DNA of 23,140 nt from Porphyra umbilicalis (Eukaryota; Rhodophyta; Bangiophyceae; Bangiales; Bangiaceae), in contig KV919320.1 in assembly GCA_002049455.2 (NCBI GenBank), forward strand, positions 1 through 23,140, given 5' to 3'. Below, one piece after another: positions 16,511-23,140 of the stretch. Position 1 is the first letter of the stretch. Every line of letters begins with the position of its first letter. The translations under genes were made by a program, and so were the position numbers. The notes beneath the pieces are model-generated. The model did not search any database. It had not been told where the DNA came from and worked only from the letters and a program-made list of their open reading frames with translations.

Positions 16511-19008
16511 ATGGCGTCCGCCCCCCCCCCCCTGCGCCTCCTCGCCCTCCTCTCGGGCGGCAAAGACTCGGTCTACGCCGCCCTCACCGCCCGCGCGGGG
16601 GGCCACACGCTCGCCGCCGCCGCGCACATCACCCCCCCCACCCGCCACGCCGACGGCGACTCGTACATGTACCAAGCCGTCGCGTCGGAGGCGGTCCCCC
16701 TCGTCGCGTCCGCCCTCGGCCTGCCCCTGACCACCCGCCCGTCTCGGGGCGTCGCGACCGCCCCCACGGGCGTCCTCGGCTACGTGCCGACGTCCGGGGA
16801 TGAGGTGGAGGACCTCACCGCGCTGCTTGTGGACGTGGCGGCGGCCACGCCGGGGGGGGTCGACGGCGTCGTTGTGGGCGCCCTGTGGTCTGACTACCAG
16901 CGCCTGCGCGTCGAGTCGGCGGCGCGCCGCGCGGGGCTGCTCGTCGTGGCGCCCCTGTGGCGGTGGGAGCAGGGCCGCCTGCTGCGTGCCATGCACGCCT
17001 ACGGCCTCGCGCCGGTCGTCGTCAAGGTCGGCGCCATGGGCTTGACGGTCGCGGACGTGGGGGCGCCGCTGATGGGGCTGCTCGACCGCCTCGACCGCCT
17101 CTCCGCGTCGTACGGGGTGCACGTGGCGGGGGAGGGGGGGGAGTACGAGAGCCTCGTCCTCGACGCGCCCGCGTTTGGGGCGCGCCTCGACCTCCTCCGC
17201 TCAGAGGTGGTCGTTGAGCGGGAGGACAAGTGGGCGCCGACCGCGCGGCTGCTCATCCACGAGGCGCGCCTCGTGCCCAAGGAGGGGGGGGGGGGGGGCT
17301 CCCGCCCTTGCCCCCAGAGCCGCCGGCTTTTTGTGGGGAGGGGGGGGGGGGGGGGGGGGGGCGCAGCTGCTTGCTGCCGCCGCCGCCGACGCGGCCGCCT
17401 GGGCCGCCGCCGACGCGGCCGAGTGGGCCGCCGCCGCCACCGCGGTCGTGCGCCCCGCCGCCGCCGCCGCCGTGGACGCCGAGACGACGGCGGCGGCGTC
17501 CGCCGCCCCCCCCCCGCCCGTCATGAGCCACGTGGCCGTCTCCCCCGACGGGGAGCACGCGCACGTCACTGTCACGGCGACGGTCCCCCCCCCCCCCCCT
17601 GCCGACGGCGGCACCCCCACCGACACGACCGTCGCTGATGCGGCGGCGGCGGCCATGACCGCCGCAACGACGGCGACGACCGCCGCCCTGGCGGCGGCCG
17701 GCTGGTCCCCCGCCGACGCCTTTGCGGTGGCCGTCTACCTCCCGTCGTGCGCGCCCGCCGCCTACGCGGCGGCCAACGCCGTCTACGCGGCCGCGTGGCC
17801 ACCGGCGGTGGTCAACCCCCCCCCCGCCCGCGCGGCGGTGGCGGTGGCGGGCCCCCCCAGTGCCGCCGCCGCCGACGCCGCCGCCGCCACCGACGCTGCG
17901 CGCGCCCGACCGCCGCCCACCGCCGTGACGGTTGAGGTGTCGCTCCGCCGCCGCCGCGGCGTCGTCGGCCTCCACGTGCAGTCCCTCTCGTCGTGGGCGC
18001 CCCCGTGCATCGGCCCCTACGCGCAGGCGGTGGTGCCCGCCGCCGACGGCGTGGCGCACCTGTCGGGCGCCCTCGCGTTGCGGCAGCTGCACATCCCGCC
18101 GGCGCTCACCGCGCCGCGCTGTGACGGGGGCGGGGACGACGAGGCGGCGGCGGCGGCGGCGGCGGCGGCGGCAGCGGCGGTGGCGGCCGCCCGCCAGCTG
18201 CGGGCGGCAGTATGGAATGTCGGCGCGACGCTGCAGGCGGTCGACGGCGCCGCGCTGTCGACGGCGCTGTTTGTGAGTGTGGTCGTGCCGCCGGCGACCG
18301 ACGCGGCGGCGGCGGTCGTTGCCGTCGGCCGGCGGCTGCGGGCGCCCGCCGAGGCGGACGCGGATTTGGCCTTTCCGCGGCGCGCCGTCGGCGCGGGCGT
18401 CGGGCCGCCGCCGGGCGACGGCGGCGGCGGCGCGGTCGTGTCGGCCGTGCCGGCGGCGGCGCTGCCCCGCGCCGCCGCCGTGGAGATTGTCGTCATTGCG
18501 GGCGTGCCGGTGCCGCCGCCGGCCGCGCACGCCGACGACGATGCGGGGGGCGCCGACGGCGGTGCCGCGCGCGCCGTGCGCGCCGCCGCCACGGGCGGCG
18601 GCGCCGCCGCCGACGCGGCGTGGGGCGTCGCCACGTGGCGGTGGGCGACCCGCGGGGGGCCGACGACGTGGCTCGCCCTCCGCCTGCGGCCGCCGGCCGG
18701 CGGCGGCGGCGGTGACGGCGGCGGCGGCGGCGGCGGTGACGGCGGCGGCGGCGGCGGGGCGCCCGTGACGGCGCGCCGTCTTGCCGCCGCCGTCGCTGCC
18801 GCGGCGGCCGACGTGGGCGGCGCGCTCCTCGCCGCCCGCGCGTGGGTGGTGGCGACCGCCCCCGACGCGCGGGCGCTCGCGTGGGCGGCCAACGCGTCGC
18901 CAGGGGGGGGGCGGGTGGGGGGGTGTGTGGACGGTGCTCCCCTCCACGTTTGTGCCCCACGGGGACGACGCGGTCGTGCACGCCACCCTCGTGCGGGGGG
19001 GGGGGTGA
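16511..19008 (+). CDS. DPH6: Diphthine--ammonia ligase DPH6 with two RidA-like domains
   Basis: Catalyses the ATP- and ammonium-dependent last step of diphthamide synthesis on a histidine of elongation factor 2, in the cytosol. The N-terminal Dph6 adenylating domain (residues 1-260) has the PP-loop S15GGKDS20 and the family signature GEGGEYES at 207-214, plus MYQAVASEAVPLVASALGLP and GALWSDYQRLRVESAARRAG. A Gly/Ala linker leads to a first RidA (YjgF/UK114)-like domain from about residue 337 (VAVYLPSCAPAAYAAANAVY, PPPARAAVAVAGPP). A second starts near 484 (SSWAPPCIGPYAQAVVPAAD). The end is WTVLPSTFVPHGDDAVVHAT. Fungal and plant DPH6 share this three-part layout (about 690-720 residues); this one is about 833. 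The frame changes in the linker (G15 17284-17298, G22 17340-17361) and near the end (G9 18903-18911, G7 18917-18923). One added base in each run restores one frame. The start GGCCATGGCG is well placed. Confidence 0.94.
17340..17361 (+). repeat. G22 homopolymer inside DPH6
   Basis: The longest G run in the window, in the linker between the ligase and RidA-like domains, where it encodes polyglycine. Together with G15 at 17284-17298 it is where the reading frame is lost and regained. Confidence 0.8.
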
Positions 19009-19796
19009 GGGGGCGTCCCCGCCCCCCGCGCCCCGTCCCCCGCTGGGTGGGGCGGGCGCCCACGGGCGCGGCGGCGGCGCGCGTGCGCGCCCGCCCTGTG
19101 TGCACGGCGAGCGGCGCGAGGGGCGGCGCGGCCGTCGGCCGCCGTGCGCGCACGGCGGTGTGGTGCGCTGCCCGGCGGCCCGTGGCCGCGCGTACCGCCG
19201 CGCGCCGTGGGGGCGACGGCGCCGTCGGCGGCCGCCGGGGCGGACGGGGGGTGGCCGACGCGCGACGCGCGCCGCCGCGGGCGGCGCACCGGCGGCGGCG
19301 TGGCGGGCGGCGGGGGCGCCGTGGCGGGCACGCGGCGCGGGCCGACGCGGGGCGCGCGGGCGCCGCCGGTGACGCGCAACGCATGACTCATTGGTGTGGG
19401 GCCGCGCGCGGGGCGTCGCCGTGCGAGGACGACGGGACCGCAACGGTGGCGCCGGCGCCACCACCCGAGGGAGGGGAGGGGAGTGCAGGGCACACGGGCG
19501 CGGACCATTTTCGAGCGCACGCCACCGAGGCGGTCGAGGCAAGGGGCGTAAAACGAGCAACCGCAGCACATCCATGGTTTTTTAACTGCACATCAATGGC
19601 CACCGACGGCCGACACTCTCCCTCCACGGTCCGCTTGACTATACAGGGGGGGAGGGTGGCGTTCCGTCCCCACCCGCGCCGACGCTCGCGTTCAGACATT
19701 ACCGCCTCGGTCGCCATGCCACCCCGCCCGCCGGCCCGTCGGCCCGGGCGGCGGGAGAGCACGCGCTCCTCTCCAGGATCCCCACGTGCGCCGCGC
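19009..19796. other. Convergent 3' region between DPH6 and the CYSTM gene
   Basis: 19009-19386 is extremely G/C-rich with frames open on several strands, all arginine- or alanine-dominated and without any motif. 19387-19796 is less extreme and should contain both 3' UTRs. No poly(A) signal or gene is seen. If the G11 run 18995-19005 is one base short, the DPH6 frame would run on here, but the result is not protein-like. Confidence 0.45.
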
Positions 19797-20797
19797 TTAA
19801 AAGATGGCGTCGAGGCAGCAGCTGCGTCGAGCAACCATGCAGAAAAGAAACACAAGGAGCACGAGTACCGTGGAGAACAGTGCGCAACCCAAGAGCGCAA
19901 GAGTGACGTTAGAAGGTGGCCGCAAAGACGGGAAAGATGAGTGCCACGCCATGCGCTGCACCCCACAAAAGCACCCCTCGACGCATCGCGAGTTCTAGAC
20001 CTGCCACAGAAGAGCCCCATTCGCAATTTTCCCTCGCCGTCGCCATCACCACCCAACGGCCCACGCACCACATGCGCCCTCGGCCGCCTCATGCGGCCGC
20101 GCGCAACAAATAAAAAAGCAAGACGGCTCCCCCAAACGTACCACGCGGCCAACCCCAAACAGCACCCCTGCAGCATGCCCGAGCTCTCCTTCTGCGGCCG
20201 CTGCTGCTGCTGGTTGATGTACACCGGCGGCGGGGCTCCCGCGTAGCCCTGCTGGTGCGGCGGCGCCTGGCCGGCGGTCGGGTAGCCCGGCGGCGGCGCG
20301 GCCGCATAGTTGCCCGGTGGGGGCTGTTGGGCATAGCCCTGCGGGGGGTACCCGCCCTGTTGAGGGGCCTGCGGGTACCCCGGGGGGGGGGGGCGTACCC
20401 GCCGGGCGCCGACGCGGGGTAGGCGCCGGCGCCGCCGGCGGCTGACCACGCGGCGGGGGGGGCCTGCGGGTAGTTGGAGCCCTTTTCCTGTGGGCAGACA
20501 AAGTAGGGGGGGGTGAAAGGGGGGGCACCGATCCACCGAAGCCGTGCAGAGGGCGAGCAGCGAGAAAAACACGGCACGCGTGCATCGAGCGAGACACGGG
20601 AGGCGACAAGCAACAAGGCCGTCAGCAACGAGCCTCTCAAATGGCAGAAGCCAACCTGCAATGCTGATGCGACGCAACGAGAACGATGCATGCGCGACGC
20701 TACGCTCACATGTGCATGCGGCTTCCACATAGAGGGAAATACCGTCGACCCAGAGGGCCCCCACACAGGGGCGAGCGGTAACCATACGTACAGCCAT
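19797..20797 (-). CDS. Proline/tyrosine-rich CYSTM-domain protein, three exons
   Basis: Small tail-anchored protein of about 125 residues: an N-terminal disordered Pro/Gly/Tyr/Gln region with GYPQ/GYPPQGY repeats, ending in a cysteine-rich transmembrane module (CYSTM). CYSTM proteins sit in the plasma or endomembranes and have been linked to stress tolerance. Minus-strand exons are 20797-20792 (ATG GCT only), 20487-20142 and 19821-19797 (25 nt). The spliced start reads MAEKGSNYPQAPP. Exon 2 ends SSGMLQGCCLGLAA, and exon 3 completes it as CCCLDAIF followed by a stop, a textbook CYSTM end. Both introns start GTACGT. The frame slips once at the G12 run 20382-20393 (C12 on the coding strand). The two tiny exons are inferred, but the sense of the joined termini supports them. 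Specific function unknown. Confidence 0.87.
19822..20141 (-). other. Intron 2 of the CYSTM gene
   Basis: Minus-strand donor GTACGT after GCCGCGTG; acceptor CTCGACGCAG at 19822. Phase 2, restoring a TGC codon. CTAAC at 19912-19908 is the likely branch, about 86 nt from the acceptor. The AATAAA on the plus strand at 20109-20114 lies inside this intron and is not used by this gene. Confidence 0.87.
20488..20791 (-). other. Intron 1 of the CYSTM gene
   Basis: Minus-strand donor GTACGT directly after ATGGCT; acceptor TCTGCCCACAG before GAAAAGGGC. Phase 0. Possible branch CTGAC at 20625-20621. The tract before the acceptor is C/T-rich. Confidence 0.8.
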
Positions 20798-21670
20798 CGT
20801 AAGGTGCGGGGTTTGGCGACGGTGGAGAGGGTAAGAAGTCAACGATAGAGAGGGCAAAGGAACGGTGCGGGGGCGTCGACGACGAGGTCTACGACGGCAG
20901 TTGGGGCACAGGGGAGGCGGGGGCGGATGAAGACGGCACCTCGCGGGGTCCCGTCCAGCGCCGCTGACGGGGCTTTGAGGACTGGCACGATGCACGTGTC
21001 GTGGCGCGGCGTGTGGGAGGTCCAGCCTGGACGGCGCGGTCCCCCTTGAAAGCAGCTCCTGGAGGGGGAGGGGCGGGCCCACAGTCAAGCAGCGTGGCCT
21101 CCCGACAAATGGCGTGGTGCAAACTACGCATTGCTGTTTCCACTTTACAGTGCGACCGCTCACACGATTGGGCCACATGGCAGTTGTGACGGCCTTTGAT
21201 TGGCCAACACACCATACGAGGATGGAGAATCTCCCCAAAACGTACAATCCAAGGTGCCAATCGAGTGGTGGCGGGGGGTGCCCCCCTCTCACAGCGAATG
21301 GTCTTCGGCGTGCTTACACACAATGCGACAGGTGACGGGAGGAATGCAGCCGTTTCGACCTTGGCCTGACAACGGGTGAGTGGTCGTCGGCACCGAGGCG
21401 CGAGAGGAACCGACACGAGGTTTCAGCGTCCATCGCGACGACGCTCGACGGGACAGTACGTTCTCGCCACTGCGGTGCCCTGCTGGAAGATCACGCACCA
21501 TCAATATGTAGAGGAAGCGAGTCTGCCTCCAGCTCCCGACAGCAATGGAAAATGAACAGCGCGTCCCCCCATCGAGCGACGTGACCTGTACTGTACACTC
21601 GCCCATGGATCGACACACGTGCACGGCTCACCACGCCTCTCAGTCGACCGCTGCCCCACACCCCCCCACC
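20798..21670. promoter_or_regulatory. CYSTM promoter and PRA1 3' region
   Basis: About 0.87 kb between two genes on the minus strand. It should hold the PRA1 3' UTR (right) and the CYSTM promoter (left). A CCAAT sequence on the minus strand lies within TTGATTGGCCAA near 21194-21205, about 400 bases before the CYSTM ATG. It could be a promoter CCAAT box. No gene is seen; GC content is lower than in the genes. Confidence 0.45.
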
Positions 21671-22839
21671 CTACACGGCGCACGGCTCGTAGTCCGCCCC
21701 CCCCTTCTCCACGTCTGCGGCTGCCCCCCACAGCGCTGCGTGCAGGCCAACCACCCCCCCCACGACCGTGGCGAGCGCAACCGCCGCCGCGCCCGCGCCC
21801 GTCGCGGCGGCCACGCCCAATACGGCCAGCCCGACGACCAGGGCCTTGGCGGCCCCGTCGAGGACGACCACCCCGCACACCCGCAGCGGCCCCGCGGCGC
21901 CCGCCGCCACCCCATACGCCCCCAAATACAACGCCGCACACAGGCCAACGCCGAGAAAGGGCAGCGGCGACAGTGCCGCCGCGAGCGCCGCGGCGACCAC
22001 CCCAAAGAGCAGGTAGTTGGCGCGGAAGCGGGTGACGTTGGCAGCCACCCGCGGCACCACGTCCCCCCCGGCGGGGAGAGACAGGCGGCCGGGGGCGAGG
22101 AGCTCCGCCCACGGGCGGCGGGCACGCCACAGGGAGCGTGCGACGGCAATCGTGGAGGGCGACGGCGCGGGGGCCTCGACCGCCCCGCCACCGGCCCGGG
22201 GGGGGGGGGAGGGGCAACGGCGGGTGCGGGTGGGACCGCCGCCATGGTGGGCGCGGCCGCCGCGTCGGCGGCGGCATTGCTTGGACGGGTGGCCCCGACG
22301 GCAATGGCGACGGCGGGCGCCGGCGGCGGCACCGCCGCCGACGGCGGCAGCAGTCGGTCGCCCTCGGCCGGCGATGGGTGTGACGACGGCGGCGGCGGCG
22401 GCGGTGACGTCGTGCGGGTGGGCGATGCCATCGAAAAGACGACGACCGTCGGCGACGGCGGGGACGGGGGCGGCGGCACGGCCCAGGGTACCACCAGCGA
22501 CGGCGGCGGCGGCGGCGGCGGCACGGGGGTGAGGGTGCCCCCAACGGCCGACGGCGGTACAGGGGCCTTGCGCGGCCGCAACGGCGGCGGCGGCGGCGGC
22601 GGCGGGGGCGGCGTTGCCATGGCCGTTGCCCGCACGGACGAAGGCGGCGGCGGCGGCGGCAACAGCGGCGGCGGCGGCGGTAGCGGTGTTGACAGCGGCA
22701 GCACACCCGACGGCCGAGTGGGCGCCGCCTTGGCCACCCGCGGCACACCGGCGCTTTGGTCGGCGTCGGCGCTGGCCGCGCGGCACAGCGCCGGCGCCGA
22801 CGCGGCGTGGCTCACGTCGTAGGTCGCGTCGACGGCCAT
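21671..22839 (-). CDS. PRA1: PRA1-family (prenylated Rab acceptor) membrane protein
   Basis: PRA1/Yip3 proteins are ER/Golgi membrane proteins that bind prenylated Rab GTPases and help deliver them to membranes. The C-terminal half matches: RSLWRARRPWAELLAPG, then NVTRFRANYLLFGVVAAALA (family FRxNYL motif), SPLPFLGVGLCAALYLGAYG, and a second hydrophobic pair ending VVGLHAALWGAAADVEKG, like the family HAxxRxxDDLxxDE end. There are four hydrophobic stretches in two pairs. The first 200 or so residues are a Pro/Ala-rich extension of low complexity, not found in ordinary PRA1 proteins (about 180-220 residues). The frame slips at the G12 run 22198-22209, one base short. I chose ATG 22839 (MAVDATYDVSHAAS); ATG 22431 would also give a complete domain, and the frame stays open upstream to about 23070. 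Confidence 0.9.
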
Positions 22840-23140
22840 GGCCGCGTCGGGTGCCGGCCCCCCGTCCGTCGGCGGCCGCGGCGGGGTGGGGGGACACGCG
22901 GCGTCGCCGGCGTGACCGCGACGGCGGCGGGTGGCGACCGCGCCGACCGGGGGCGTCGGGGACCACGCGCGCGACCGCGGGGACGACCACACGGAACCGC
23001 CGGCGGCGCCGAGCGGCAGCCGCGGCACGCGCGCAAGGACCGCGAGCGCCCCCCGGTCCCACGTGCGCAACGGGCGCAGCGGCGGGCGGCTGCGGGCGCC
23101 CTTTTGAAGGCGCCCGCCCCCCCCACCACCACGCCGCGTC
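22840..23140. other. Region upstream of PRA1 to the window edge
   Basis: G/C-rich and open in the PRA1 frame to about 23070, so it may be leader, promoter or further N-terminal coding sequence. No second gene can be recognised before the edge. Confidence 0.4.

Noticed and set aside
17253..19571. Long minus-strand open frame opposite DPH6
   Set aside because: His/Arg/Gly-rich shadow of a GC-rich coding strand; the plus strand carries the recognisable DPH6 and RidA-like motifs.
20109..20114. AATAAA as a poly(A) signal on the plus strand
   Set aside because: It lies more than 1 kb after the DPH6 stop, inside an intron of the minus-strand CYSTM gene.

Overview
This is a very GC-rich nuclear segment of a eukaryote. 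The evidence is spliceosomal introns (six supported here, 209-337 nt, GT-AG), Kozak-like starts with CC before the ATG, and a eukaryote-only gene set: GINS subunit Sld5, gamma-secretase subunit APH-1, maspardin, PRA1, a CYSTM protein and diphthamide synthase DPH6. A B12-dependent methionine synthase and the Ala/Gly/Pro-rich, high-GC coding style suggest an alga or protist. A bangiophyte red alga (Porphyra/Pyropia type) would fit, but the sequence alone does not prove it.

Layout, left to right: upstream DNA; SLD5 (+, 895-2124, two exons); APH1 (-, 3195-2476, one exon) convergent with it; maspardin/SPG21 (+, 4069-6502), head-to-head with APH1 and carrying a very long tail with a CUE/UBA-like segment; an obscure G/C-rich stretch (6503-7991) with a partial copy of the maspardin tail; a ten-span DMT-superfamily transporter (-, 10190-7992, three exons); a 1.4 kb divergent region with a perfect dyad; cobalamin-dependent methionine synthase METH (+, 11574-15571, two exons); a spacer with two hairpins and one doubtful ORF; DPH6 with two RidA-like domains (+, 16511-19008); a CYSTM/proline-rich tail-anchored protein (-, 20797-19797, three exons, two of them tiny); and a PRA1-family protein (-, 22839-21671, possibly starting further upstream).

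The genes do not form one pathway. They cover DNA replication (SLD5), methionine and folate metabolism (METH), translation-factor modification (DPH6), and endomembrane functions (APH1, maspardin, PRA1, transporter, CYSTM).

A recurring feature is that reading frames break only inside G or C runs of seven or more bases. METH and APH1, which lack long runs, are intact. Six of the breaks are each cured by adding one base to the run, and the two DPH6 breaks by adding one base to each of two neighbouring runs. I read this as homopolymer under-calling, so the affected genes are treated as functional rather than as pseudogenes.
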